The notes below the pieces were generated by a model. That model was not told where the DNA came from, searched no databases, and saw only the letters and a program-made list of their open reading frames with translations. A program made the translations under genes and the position numbers. Below, in pieces: positions 15,745-23,314 of a stretch of DNA of 32,743 bases. This DNA comes from a virus: IMG/VR virus record IMGVR_UViG_3300009418_005694, positions 1 to 32,743 of that record; one strand, 5' to 3'. Within the stretch, counting starts at the first letter, position 1, and each line of letters starts with the position of its first letter.

Positions 15745-16288
15745 ACGGTATTTCTTCTGCTTCCAAGTTGTTCAAATCAACGGGACCTTTATTTATCATA
15801 TTGACCAATGCATTTTGAAGTGCCTCGGAAATCTTAAGGTCATAATTCTGAGCCTTCAGCTTTTCTGGGTCAAAGGCAAGGTCGTCCCTATCAAACCCAA
15901 TAAGTTTGTCTATCTGTTCCTCCAGTTTGACCACAAGGTCCATCCGGCCTTCCAGTTCGCATTTATGTATATGCCTCCTTTTTCGCTCTATCTGGATAAA
16001 TCTCCAGGCATCCTTATTGAATTTTTTGACGCTTCCAAAAATGAGCTCCGCATCTGCCAAAGTCCGATATGCCGCTGACTTCTTGATTTTATAAAGGCTC
16101 TGGAGCTTTTTGACCACTTGCGTGATGCTATGTCCCCAAATCAACATGGTAAATGCCGCTTCACACCTCTGTCGTTGTTCGTCCTGGACCGGAGTGAGCT
16201 TTATGGAACGTTCATCCAAATAATGGGCGATGATCGTTTCCACGGTATTCTCCTTCTTTGGCTGGGCCATTAATCTTCCCCCGCTCAT
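15719..16288 (-). CDS. terS: terminase small subunit-like protein
   Basis: 189 residues with the ATGA start at 16288; an ATG at 16270 is also possible. It precedes TerL directly and overlaps it. A helix-turn-helix-like segment lies at about 45-85 (AAFTMLIWGHSITQVVKKLQSL then KIKKSAAYRTLADAELIFG). A basic helical middle follows (RFIQIERKRRHIHKCELEGRMDLVVKLEEQIDKL), then an acidic tail. Small terminases recognise the packaging site with an N-terminal HTH and oligomerise through a central helical region. The assignment rests on position and architecture. Confidence 0.68.
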   Translation of the reverse strand: MSGGRLMAQPKKENTVETIIAHYLDERSIKLTPVQDEQRQRCEAAFTMLIWGHSITQVVKKLQSLYKIKKSAAYRTLADAELIFGSVKKFNKDAWRFIQIERKRRHIHKCELEGRMDLVVKLEEQIDKLIGFDRDDLAFDPEKLKAQNYDLKISEALQNALVNMINKGPVDLNNLEAEEIPYEPVQDKA

Positions 16289-17040
16289 AATCTTTGATTT
16301 ATTTTATTGATCAGCACTCTATGTTTGTGGATAGTCTCGTTCGAACGGTTGATCGATGATTTTAGGAGAAGACGCTTATGTCCATCGGTTTCCTTCTCCA
16401 GCGCATCCTGCTTTTCCTTGATTCTTTGGGAAATTTTAGTGATGCTGCTCGTAAGGTTCCTCTTTTTCACATATAGTTTCCCTGGATCCAGTCCATCGAT
16501 TTCATCCTTAGGCTCCGGAAGCAGCTTTTTGAACTTTTTCCAATAATTCAAAGCTTCCCACAACAAATCACGTTCTTCATCACGCTTTTCTATTTCCAAA
16601 ATGATTTGTAGTGCCGATTTCCTGTCGTCCCTATCCAAATCGTTCAAAAGGAACTTTAATTCTATCATCTCATAAAAAAGGGTTCTGGCACGACTGAACT
16701 TTGGCCTTAGCTCAGATGGTAGTTCACCCATTCGAATACCGTGATATTCCTTTTCTGCACTTTTTTGGGCAATTACCTTTTTATTGATTTCTTCCGTAAC
16801 ACTCTCAACCTTTACAGGTGGGGCCATTTTTTCAATCTTCTTGACAATCGGCGCCTTTTTTACAGGCCTTGAAGCCTTGGCCTTACGTAAGTTGGAAACA
16901 AGGGTAGACATGTTCCTTGAGTTCTTTCCCTTCTGCAGCTGTCGTAATGTTCTTTGGTTACAAGTATCCAGGGAGGCATATATTATTAGGCCTTGGTTAT
17001 AGTCCAAATTGCCGTTAAACCAATCTTCAATAGCTTTCAT
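16285..17040 (-). CDS. hypothetical coiled-coil protein ahead of TerS
   Basis: 251 residues from the ATG at 17040 (MKAIEDWFNGNLDYNQGLIIY...). A TTG at 17064 is less likely because the ATG is 30 bases behind the TGTCC motif. The first 55 residues are globular (DYNQGLIIYASLDTCNQRTLRQLQKG), the middle is a Lys/Pro/Val linker, and residues about 110-251 are long charged helices with heptad character. It is the first gene of a new transcription unit behind a terminator and overlaps TerS by four bases. It may assist packaging, but no family is recognised. Confidence 0.62.
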   Translation of the reverse strand: MKAIEDWFNGNLDYNQGLIIYASLDTCNQRTLRQLQKGKNSRNMSTLVSNLRKAKASRPVKKAPIVKKIEKMAPPVKVESVTEEINKKVIAQKSAEKEYHGIRMGELPSELRPKFSRARTLFYEMIELKFLLNDLDRDDRKSALQIILEIEKRDEERDLLWEALNYWKKFKKLLPEPKDEIDGLDPGKLYVKKRNLTSSITKISQRIKEKQDALEKETDGHKRLLLKSSINRSNETIHKHRVLINKINQRL

Positions 17041-17055
17041 GCTCCGAAAGTGAAA

Positions 17056-17073
17056 AAACGGCAACAGTCAAAA
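17056..17073 (-). repeat. 18-bp inverted repeat, copy 2
   Basis: The minus strand reads TTTTGACTGTTGCCGTTT, identical to the plus strand at 14162-14179. It directly follows the TGTCC motif (17071-17080), sharing its last T bases. Confidence 0.6.
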
Positions 17074-17080
17074 AAGGACA
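17071..17080 (-). promoter_or_regulatory. recurring junction motif TGTCCTTTTT, behind a terminator
   Basis: It lies 2 bases downstream of the terminator at 17083-17112 and 30 bases before the ATG at 17040. This is the clearest copy for a promoter role, since a new transcript must begin between the terminator and the gene. Confidence 0.5.
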
Positions 17081-17082
17081 AT

Positions 17083-17112
17083 AAAAAAAGGCCCTCGTCA
17101 TAAGGGCCTTTT
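17083..17112 (-). terminator. rho-independent terminator
   Basis: Stem AAGGCCC / GGGCCTT with a 9-nt loop, followed on the minus strand by a T-tract. It separates the capsid gene block from the packaging gene block. A run of T on the plus side also makes it potentially bidirectional. Confidence 0.75.
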
Positions 17113-17131
17113 AAAAATAACTAACTCAAAA

Positions 17132-17443
17132 TTATGGATTATTTGAAAATGAAGATTTTTTCGTGTTCGCGATGCCCTCTATCGTCTTTGTTGATTTGAC
17201 TTCGAGCAACATATCCACTTCTTCTTTGGATTTGGCCGATTGAATCAAGGATGCTATCCTTTTTTCATCCAGCTTCTGCTTTTTAAGGAAATCGACCGTC
17301 TTTTTATCGATTACCGGTTCGCACCATGGGAACGCCTTACTTTCATAAAGTTGTAATCCCTTTACCGGCGAAACTTCTTTTGTCGCATCAATTTTTCCGA
17401 CTCCTGGCACAACATATTTTCCTGGTCTTATCTTGAAATTCAT
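17132..17443 (-). CDS. hypothetical structural-region protein
   Basis: 103 residues. It has an N-terminal beta part (KIRPGKYVVPGVGKID) with GLQLYESKAFPWCEP, then a helical C-terminus containing KKTVDFLKKQKLDEKRIASLIQS. The start is two bases behind the stop of the upstream gene, and the gene is the last before the terminator. No family is recognised. The position suggests a minor head or connector protein. Confidence 0.6.
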   Translation of the reverse strand: MNFKIRPGKYVVPGVGKIDATKEVSPVKGLQLYESKAFPWCEPVIDKKTVDFLKKQKLDEKRIASLIQSAKSKEEVDMLLEVKSTKTIEGIANTKKSSFSNNP

Positions 17444-17444
17444 G

Positions 17445-18008
17445 TTAAGCTGCTTGGAATTCTGTTATGGTGCTGTTATAAACAGGTGCTGGATAGGATT
17501 GAACATCTGCAAACTTCACCGGCATTCCGTTGATGTCCCCGGCTTTCAATCCGGTCGTTCCGGATGCTTCGGTCAAATATGCGGGTGAATCCTCTGAACC
17601 GATCTGACGGAACTGTCCGTTGATCTGTTTAACGATGAATATCATCCCCACATTCTGGTACTTACGGATGAACCCAATGTTCCTGGCACTGTTTCCGGGC
17701 AAGGTTCCGGAGAATACATTTGTATTCGTCTTAGAGCCCTTTTCACCTTCATTGGTGGTCTCAACACTTCCCGTATCAGGTAAGATGTTGATTTTAAAGA
17801 ACCCTTTTGGAGCCGTGAACTCATGTGCAGTGGTAATGGAACCGGCCGCTTCCAAAGTGGTCGCCACTCCAAGTGCCTCTGGTTTTTGAATGGTGTCAAA
17901 ATCTATCACCCTGGCACAATAAATCTCCACTGGGGAGATACCAGCAGGATTCTCCTGGTCGGCACAAAAGTCGATGTTTTCGGTTGCAATGGTATCTACA
18001 CAGGCCAT
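17445..18008 (-). CDS. probable virion structural protein
   Basis: 187 residues, beta-rich and low in Lys/Arg. It starts MACVDTIATENIDFCADQENP and contains EIYCARVIDF, FFKINILPDTGSVET and GMIFIVKQINGQFRQIG. The profile resembles small phage tube or decoration proteins (an initial Cys-rich turn, then strands with a Gly/Asn-rich middle), but no motif is diagnostic. It lies in the capsid block, directly after the repeat protein, and is a reasonable candidate for a decoration or tail-tube subunit. Confidence 0.6.
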   Translation of the reverse strand: MACVDTIATENIDFCADQENPAGISPVEIYCARVIDFDTIQKPEALGVATTLEAAGSITTAHEFTAPKGFFKINILPDTGSVETTNEGEKGSKTNTNVFSGTLPGNSARNIGFIRKYQNVGMIFIVKQINGQFRQIGSEDSPAYLTEASGTTGLKAGDINGMPVKFADVQSYPAPVYNSTITEFQAA

Positions 18009-18011
18009 AGT

Positions 18012-18722
18012 CTAAGAATAAATTTGTTCTATAAAATTGCTATTGCCGTAAACCAGCTCCAGCATGATTTCTTTGTCCTCTATGATTTCCTTTACAGGAA
18101 TACTTCTTCCATCGATGTTCAATGATTTGGGAGCCGTTTTTTTGAAACGGAACTTTAGGCCCCTATCATCGGTGAACACTTTTCGATTGTCCTTCTTATC
18201 CTTTTTAGCCTTCTCGGCCAAGGATTTGGAGTCGTCGGCTTTCGCTTCGAGTTCCTGTTCCTTCTTTTTTTGAAGTTTTCGGTTTTGGTCCCTTAACCGC
18301 TTGGCCTCAATCTGTTTTTTTACGATCGGGCTTGGTTCTTCTTTCCTATCAAGTTCCTGCGTCTTGGAATTATCCAATTCTGACTTTTTTGACCCAATTG
18401 CCGAAAGAATCTCATTAATGCCAAGTCCTTCAGTATTTATACCCAATTTTTCCGCTTCCTCCTGTGCCTTTATCAAATCCTCTTTTTCCTTAATTTCAGA
18501 TTTTTTGGATTCGATGGCGGCATTTAGGGCTTCAATATCAAGACCTTTGACATCTATACCCAATGTTTCAGCTTCACTCTGGGCTTTCGTTAAATCCTCG
18601 GCAGATTTAATTTCAGCTTTCTTGCTCTTTATTTCAGAGCGAAGTTCATTAATGGTCTTATCGGTAATATCTATACCCAACCCTTGAGCTTCGTCCTGAT
18701 AATCTTTTAATTTCTTGGCCAT
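18012..18722 (-). CDS. three-repeat HeH/LEM-like coiled-coil capsid-block protein
   Basis: 236 residues. Three tandem repeats of about 38 residues cover positions about 5-117: each has a helix (LTKAQSEAETLGID), a turn, and a second helix (IEALNAAIESKKSEIK). This two-helix unit with 'LGIdv...eLraaIeskk' resembles HeH/LEM-type motifs found in phage termini and head proteins. A long Lys/Glu/Gln coiled coil follows (about 120-175), then a C-terminal beta domain (VFTDDRGLKFRFKKTAPKSL). The repeats are also similar at DNA level, consistent with unequal duplication. It lies right after the capsid gene and may bind nucleic acid or the capsid lattice. Confidence 0.62.
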   Translation of the reverse strand: MAKKLKDYQDEAQGLGIDITDKTINELRSEIKSKKAEIKSAEDLTKAQSEAETLGIDVKGLDIEALNAAIESKKSEIKEKEDLIKAQEEAEKLGINTEGLGINEILSAIGSKKSELDNSKTQELDRKEEPSPIVKKQIEAKRLRDQNRKLQKKKEQELEAKADDSKSLAEKAKKDKKDNRKVFTDDRGLKFRFKKTAPKSLNIDGRSIPVKEIIEDKEIMLELVYGNSNFIEQIYS

Positions 18723-18740
18723 GTTTAACTATTTAATGGT

Positions 18741-19739
18741 CTATGGAATGGTTACCCCATCAATACCGTAGTATTTTTGGTTCAACGTCTGGTCCCCAAG
18801 ACCGTATTCCGCGTCTGCATAATTGGCTACAAAAAGCATCTCATTGATCAAGAAATCGTAACCCAACCAGAACTCCATGAATACCTTCACCTTATAGTCC
18901 AGATATTGTACTGAAGTAACCCTTGGTGGATTATCTATCTTATCGATCAGTTTTGCCATATTCCCTTCCGTGGTGGCAAAAATGGTATCAGTTGTAAGTC
19001 CTGAAAGACCGACTATCTCACGCTTTCCGAGTCGGGTCTTCATTTGGTCAGCTTGGAATTTATTTTGTCCGAACTGCTCCTCATATTGAAGGATGTATCG
19101 CTCCTTATTGTTCTCGCTCATGAAGATTTTCTTCACCTTTTTCTTCATTTTCGTTGGAAAGCTTCGCTCGAACTTCGTGACTTCGTCAACGATATTTGAA
19201 TCCGTCAAAGTAGTCAATGGAATTTTAAATGCCGGATGCGTTGCATGGGCGAGCGCATTTAGAATTGCCTGCTCGATACCGTCCAAAGACTGTCCATAAT
19301 TGCCATCAGCATTTGCCTCACTGTAAACACCATTAATGGAAAGGTCATTAAGGTCATCGATCAGTTTTGGACCCATTTCCTGCTGCATGATGTATTGTGA
19401 GATGGGCATGGTGAACATATCCTTTTCCTCATCGTAATACTCAGCATAATAACTGTGCAGGATTTGGGAAGGAATGATAGGGAAGTTTACCTTTTGTTGG
19501 TAGTTCTTAAGGATTTTGGATTTGATCTCCAATTCCCCAAGCTCCTGCCATTCGGCCTTGAACCCCTGAATCAAATGACCCAACAGCGTATGTGCCGATG
19601 GGAAATTTCCTTTTATCCTGGTGATAGGCTTACAATGCTTGTTTAGCTCTACCTCGTCGTGGTAGATCAAAGCCGGCACAAGTTTTGGATTGTGCGCCAA
19701 ATGTTGTCCTAATTCTTTTGCTACGTCCTCTACTTGCAT
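18741..19739 (-). CDS. probable major capsid protein
   Basis: 332 residues. The gene is directly downstream of the prohead protease, the usual location of an HK97-fold capsid gene, and the length is typical. The sequence has an N-terminal arm-like helix (VEDVAKELGQHLAHNPKLV), alpha/beta body segments, and a C-terminal part with RVTSVQYLDYKVKVFMEFWLGYDFLINEMLFVANY, compatible with HK97-type A- and P-domain strands. No catalytic motif is expected. Identification is by position, size and overall composition. Confidence 0.65.
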   Translation of the reverse strand: MQVEDVAKELGQHLAHNPKLVPALIYHDEVELNKHCKPITRIKGNFPSAHTLLGHLIQGFKAEWQELGELEIKSKILKNYQQKVNFPIIPSQILHSYYAEYYDEEKDMFTMPISQYIMQQEMGPKLIDDLNDLSINGVYSEANADGNYGQSLDGIEQAILNALAHATHPAFKIPLTTLTDSNIVDEVTKFERSFPTKMKKKVKKIFMSENNKERYILQYEEQFGQNKFQADQMKTRLGKREIVGLSGLTTDTIFATTEGNMAKLIDKIDNPPRVTSVQYLDYKVKVFMEFWLGYDFLINEMLFVANYADAEYGLGDQTLNQKYYGIDGVTIP

Positions 19740-19741
19740 GA

Positions 19742-20860
19742 CTATTTAATTTGATAGATTGAACAATTTAAATCGACGTAATCTGGCATTACGTCCTTAT
19801 CTTTTTCGTTGCTTGGTACGTTTGTATGTTGATCACCCGGGTTTTTTCCAAGCTCATTGAATTTTTCCACCATGGCGGTCATTCCTGCATCCATAGAGGT
19901 AATCTTTTCGTCACCACTTAGATCCAATATCTGGTTAATGGTATCCATTGCACTGTTAAATGCATCGTTCTTCGCCTTTAGATTGTCCTTCTCCTTTTGA
20001 AGGTCTGTCTTTGCTGTTTCAAGTTCAACATCAATTTGGTCAAGCCTTGCCTCGACCTGGTCGGCCTGCTCTTCCGTTAGGAGAATTCCGTTTGATGCTT
20101 CGCCCTCTCCGAACTTTAGGTTCAGGACTCCCTCTATTTTTGGATATGCCTTGCTCATGGTAAGCGGTTTTTTATTGTTAGTTTCAGGCTTTTGCTGCCC
20201 TGTTTCAAAATTCATTTTTGCATAATGCTCCAACAATGCCTGTGGTGACATGTTCTTCACATCCTCTGGAACCTTTGCGGATTCGCGGTCGATGATATTG
20301 TCATAAAAACCGATATCCTTGGCCTCCTTAGCGGTGAAGTAGTTGTCCTTATAGTTCAGATAGAGCTCTAAAACTTTTTCGGAAGAGATTCCAAGCTTGT
20401 TTTCGATAGCGGTACCAAGTGCCTGGTCATATTTGTCCAGCACATCGGCCTCCGTTCTCATTTCCTCGGCGTTACCCCATACAGCTGATATGACATTATG
20501 GGTCATGAAGAGACAATTTTGAAAACTATGGCTCTTCTCACCTGCCAACATCAACAGTGCGGCCATGCTGTAACAGATGCCGTCATTATAGGTAAGGATT
20601 GTTTTTTTGCTGTTGTAGAGTGCATTGTAAATGGCAAGTCCATCATGTACGTTACCCCCAGGGGAATTGATACGTACATGGATGACATCCGCTTCGGCCT
20701 CGACCTCCGAGAATTCCTTTAAAAAGGCATCGGCCGTATTTATATAGGACCAAGTGTCCCAATCAAAACCGCCGATAATACCGTAAATATGGATCGTGGC
20801 CTCTTTTTTGGCCTCGTTCCTTACGATATTGTAAAACCCTTTGTATTTGCCTTTATTCAC
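19742..20860 (-). CDS. prohead protease, ClpP-like (S14), with scaffold-like C-terminus
   Basis: 372 residues from a GTG start. The N-terminal domain is ClpP-type: HVRINSPGGNVHDGLAIYNAL (residues 62-81), the catalytic Ser98 in GICYSMAA, His121 in LFMTHN, and Asp172 in the YKDNYFTAKEA segment before GFYD. ClpP-like phage proteases mature the capsid by cleaving scaffold or capsid arms. Residues from about 215 on are Gln/Glu/Lys/Asp-rich with a long coiled coil (EEQADQVEARLDQIDVELETAKTDL), typical of a fused scaffold. It directly precedes the capsid gene (2-base gap). A TGTCC motif lies 58 bases upstream of the start. Confidence 0.85.
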   Translation of the reverse strand: MNKGKYKGFYNIVRNEAKKEATIHIYGIIGGFDWDTWSYINTADAFLKEFSEVEAEADVIHVRINSPGGNVHDGLAIYNALYNSKKTILTYNDGICYSMAALLMLAGEKSHSFQNCLFMTHNVISAVWGNAEEMRTEADVLDKYDQALGTAIENKLGISSEKVLELYLNYKDNYFTAKEAKDIGFYDNIIDRESAKVPEDVKNMSPQALLEHYAKMNFETGQQKPETNNKKPLTMSKAYPKIEGVLNLKFGEGEASNGILLTEEQADQVEARLDQIDVELETAKTDLQKEKDNLKAKNDAFNSAMDTINQILDLSGDEKITSMDAGMTAMVEKFNELGKNPGDQHTNVPSNEKDKDVMPDYVDLNCSIYQIK

Positions 20861-20918
20861 TTTTTGAGCAATTGCATTAAACTAAGTCAACACAATTCTA
20901 CTACCGTAATAAGGCTAT

Positions 20919-20928
20919 AAAAAGGACA
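20919..20928 (-). promoter_or_regulatory. recurring junction motif TGTCCTTTTT
   Basis: It directly follows the TAG of the upstream gene and is 58 bases before the protease GTG. The spacer is AT-rich. Confidence 0.4.
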
Positions 20929-21465
20929 CTATAGGCTCTGGGCCAGTTCAAAGGCCAGACCCCTCTCGTAAATGTTGAAGATCACCTTATCAAAAAGGCG
21001 TGTTTTTCCATAGGTACTCCCCGATATATCAATGGAATATCCCTTCATGGAACCTGCCTGTGGACTATTGATTTCGGAATAGGTCAAGGTCAATGGCTGC
21101 GCCTTGGTCCCGTATAAATGGGCCGTATTCCTTTTGCTTACCAAAACAACCACCTCTTGGGTATTGTACCCTTCCAGAAGCTGCTGGAGATACTTGTCCT
21201 GAGGGGTAAGTGCAAAACCTATGTTTGTCGCATATAGTTTACCGTTGGCACTATACCTGGTACTATGCGCTACCTGAATGTTGTTGGGCAATAGGTCCGA
21301 TAGGATGACCTCGCTGGAATCGGATAAGTTCGTTATCATGTCCCTGACGATATCATCCTTTGTCAAATGGCTGAAATAAGGGAAGTTGTCTGCTTTGAAA
21401 ACGGCAATTTTATAGAAGGAATCTATATGGTGCTCGTTGCCTAGATTACATAGTTCATATATCAT
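20929..21465 (-). CDS. hypothetical protein, first late block
   Basis: 178 residues from ATG (MIYELCNLGNEHHIDSFYKIAVF...). It has a mixed alpha/beta composition. Prominent stretches are DDIVRDMITNLSDSSEVILSDLLPNN, TNIGFALTPQDKYLQQLLEGYN, and VVVLVSKRNTAHLYGTKAQPLTLTYSEI. The phrase 'VLVSKRNTAHLYGTkaqPLtltY.e...qaG...GY.I.i.G.t' resembles small Bacteroidota phage structural proteins encoded upstream of the capsid genes. No function is known to me; a minor virion component is likely. Confidence 0.6.
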   Translation of the reverse strand: MIYELCNLGNEHHIDSFYKIAVFKADNFPYFSHLTKDDIVRDMITNLSDSSEVILSDLLPNNIQVAHSTRYSANGKLYATNIGFALTPQDKYLQQLLEGYNTQEVVVLVSKRNTAHLYGTKAQPLTLTYSEINSPQAGSMKGYSIDISGSTYGKTRLFDKVIFNIYERGLAFELAQSL

Positions 21466-21567
21466 TTTCTGAATTATTTCACGGACGTATCCATTAAACT
21501 TTATTTTGTGGCCTTGAATCCATTAAAAACAAGGGTTGACCATTGATTTTCAGGACATTATTTATTT

Positions 21568-22041
21568 TTAAGAAACTGTACCTGCGTTTTGTTCCTCGTT
21601 TTGACGGTGGTTCCTCTGGAATTGCTTCAATAATGTCTCGTATTTCACATCGTTTTCGGTAATATCGAACTTGGATAAATAGTCCCGGAACGAAGTCCTG
21701 AACTTGATACCGTATATCTCATGGTTCAATACCATGAACTGATAGAGCTCCTCCCTGAACAGATGGTCAACGTCCTTATTGAACTGGAATGCCTTTTCGG
21801 AACTGAAGGATATCGAATTCTTGTTAAAGTAATTGCTCGGAATGATCACTTCATAGTACATCTCTTCCTTGAACCCCAACAATTCCGATGAGACGCTCTC
21901 AGTAAGTACGGATTTTATTACCGGGGAAAGTATAGAGGCCTTCGTATAAATAAAATGAGGGCCGAACTTGTGGGTAAGGAACTTGTGGAGATAGGGCTTA
22001 ACTGGAAAATGAATATGGAACTTCAAGGTGGTTTCTTTCAA
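21568..22041 (-). CDS. hypothetical protein, first gene after the repeat region
   Basis: 157 residues from a TTG start; no in-frame ATG exists upstream and the next Met is near residue 62. The sequence contains LKFHIHFPVKPYLHKFLTHKFGPHF and LFREELYQFMVLNHEIYGIKFRTSFRDYLSKFDITENDVKYETLLKQFQ. The C-terminal third is helical and polar and could be an HTH-type unit, but this is uncertain. As the first gene behind a probable origin and terminator it is a candidate late regulator or replication-linked protein. Confidence 0.58.
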   Translation of the reverse strand: MKETTLKFHIHFPVKPYLHKFLTHKFGPHFIYTKASILSPVIKSVLTESVSSELLGFKEEMYYEVIIPSNYFNKNSISFSSEKAFQFNKDVDHLFREELYQFMVLNHEIYGIKFRTSFRDYLSKFDITENDVKYETLLKQFQRNHRQNEEQNAGTVS

Positions 22042-22112
22042 ATCTATGACATTTTTACCATACCGTAAAGTTTTTTTACACTACAATCGGATAGATACAT
22101 CAAAACAAAACT

Positions 22113-22120
22113 CAAAAATA
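22113..22120 (-). promoter_or_regulatory. candidate late promoter -7 box (TATTTTTG)
   Basis: The minus strand TATTTTTG matches TAnnTTTG, about 72 bases before the TTG start at 22041. No clear -33 TTG is seen. Confidence 0.3.
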
Positions 22121-22158
22121 TTCTGATTTCCTCCCTATTTGAGAATACCCTATTTTTT

Positions 22159-22396
22159 GTTGGAATCCGTTCCAACGTTCCAACAAATCACATATATTAT
22201 TGATTATCAGTATATTAAACAATATATGACTGTTGGAACGTGTTGGAACGCCCCCTTAATTTGTTGGAACCAAAAAACACCAGTCCAACACGTTCCAACA
22301 CTTTTTAAAAGAAAAATCAAGGTATAATAATATTTAACTATCTATATATTAGGTAGTTATAAAATATATTGATTGAATTGTTGGAACGTTGGAACG
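22159..22396. repeat. GTTGGAACG iteron-like cluster (candidate origin or operator)
   Basis: Perfect 9-mers GTTGGAACG lie at 22232-22240, 22242-22250, 22380-22388 and 22388-22396 (plus), and on the minus strand at 22168-22176, 22176-22184 and 22291-22299. Near-matches are at 22159-22167 and 22263-22271. Tandem pairs are 8 or 10 bases apart, and pairs face each other across two very AT-rich stretches (22185-22230 and 22305-22379). Repeated 9-mers around AT-rich DNA are the layout of iteron origins. The 22042-22636 stretch otherwise contains only the hairpin, promoter candidate and terminator listed. Confidence 0.65.
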
Positions 22397-22521
22397 GATG
22401 AACCGAAAATACCACCCATTTTCGTCCTAAAAAGTTTTTTTGAAAAGGGGGTGCGGGGGAAATGACATATCCAGCACTCTTTATTTTTGGTTTTGTTGAT
22501 GGAATGAAATAGGAAATCCCC

Positions 22522-22566
22522 ACCATGTTCCAACATTGGCCATTCGGCCAAGCTGGAACACCATGG
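22522..22566. repeat. large imperfect inverted repeat with GGAAC arms
   Basis: The arms read CCATGTTCCAACATTGGCC and, across a 4-nt centre, GGCCAAGCTGGAACACCATGG. They pair with two mismatches and a 2-base bulge. The centre TTGGCC ATTC GGCCAA is perfect. The outer part contains variants of the 9-mer repeat, so it may bind the same factor or form a cruciform. Confidence 0.5.
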
Positions 22567-22590
22567 GGATGAATTGATTATTTGCTTCGC

Positions 22591-22619
22591 AAAAAAAAGC
22601 CCCGTTCTAGTTGACGGGG
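22591..22619 (-). terminator. rho-independent terminator ending the early operon
   Basis: On the minus strand CCCCGTC AACTAG AACGGGG is followed by C and eight T. It sits 18 bases behind the stop of the 77-residue gene and in front of the repeat region. Confidence 0.8.
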
Positions 22620-22636
22620 TCGATTACAAATAGATA

Positions 22637-22870
22637 TCAGTAAGGAATATCTGGATGATAACTATCATCGAGTATTTCTATAACAATGCCAGGGGAGCCG
22701 TTGGTTGCGAATGAGACCAGTTCATTGTGCACTGCATCCGTTATTTCAAAACCGTCTATAACCACCGATTCCATCAAATTGTTCAGTGAGGATTCTTGCC
22801 TTTGCTTGAAGGCCCTGGGATTCTTGTCCCATAATTCCCTTAAATATTTATCTGCTTGCGGAGTGATCAT
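22637..22870 (-). CDS. hypothetical small acidic protein
   Basis: 77 residues. It starts MITPQADKYLRELWDKNPRA and has a helical centre (RQESSLNNLMESVVIDG) and a C-terminal strand pair ending DDSYHPDIPY. It is the last gene before the terminator and follows the 126-residue gene by three bases. No family is recognised. Confidence 0.58.
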   Translation of the reverse strand: MITPQADKYLRELWDKNPRAFKQRQESSLNNLMESVVIDGFEITDAVHNELVSFATNGSPGIVIEILDDSYHPDIPY

Positions 22871-22873
22871 AAT

Positions 22874-23254
22874 TTATAGATAACGGTATTTTCCTGCGCT
22901 GGCCGAAATCATGACCTTATTATCATCATGGTCAAATTTTAGATTAGGGTCGGCCGAATAGTCATAGAACAAAAATGGCTCTTTATCCACAAAATAAATA
23001 CGTTGCTTAAACGCGATATTGTCCTCACAATGGCACCTTTCTCTGATAAAGATTTCCATTTCCCCCCTATGCTTAAATTCGAACCCTTTTCTTTCCAGCC
23101 CTTCAATGACAACATCATCCATTTGTCTACGTAATTCATCCGCTAACCTTTGATTAACACGTTGAATCTCGGTCAACTGTTCTGAAGGAAAAAAAGCCCT
23201 ATCAAAAGAACTGCTTATCAGTTCCATATTGTATGTTTTGAATGGAAATCCCAT
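22874..23254 (-). CDS. hypothetical protein
   Basis: 126 residues. A helical middle (ERLADELRRQMDD-like, EIQRVNQRLADELRRQMDDVVIEGLERKG in two adjacent stretches) precedes a beta part with IFIRERCHCEDNIAFKQRIY and FLFYDYSADPNLKFDHDD. One CHC pair near residue 75 is not enough for a zinc site. A second start at residue 10 (MELISSSF) is possible. It forms a pair with the next gene. Confidence 0.58.
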   Translation of the reverse strand: MGFPFKTYNMELISSSFDRAFFPSEQLTEIQRVNQRLADELRRQMDDVVIEGLERKGFEFKHRGEMEIFIRERCHCEDNIAFKQRIYFVDKEPFLFYDYSADPNLKFDHDDNKVMISASAGKYRYL

Positions 23255-23314
23255 AGTTCATAAAATTATAAATTAATCTTGAATTCTTTAATTGAATTGC
23301 ATCCTTCTAAAATT

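Noticed and set aside
22159-22396. CRISPR array
   Set aside because: Repeats are only 9 bases, in both directions and unevenly spaced, without spacers of constant length and without cas genes.
22338-22551. Two overlapping minus-strand frames of 62-64 codons in the repeat region
   Set aside because: Their translation (for example SSVPTFQQ) comes from the GTTGGAACG repeats, a usual false-gene pattern in such intergenic DNA.
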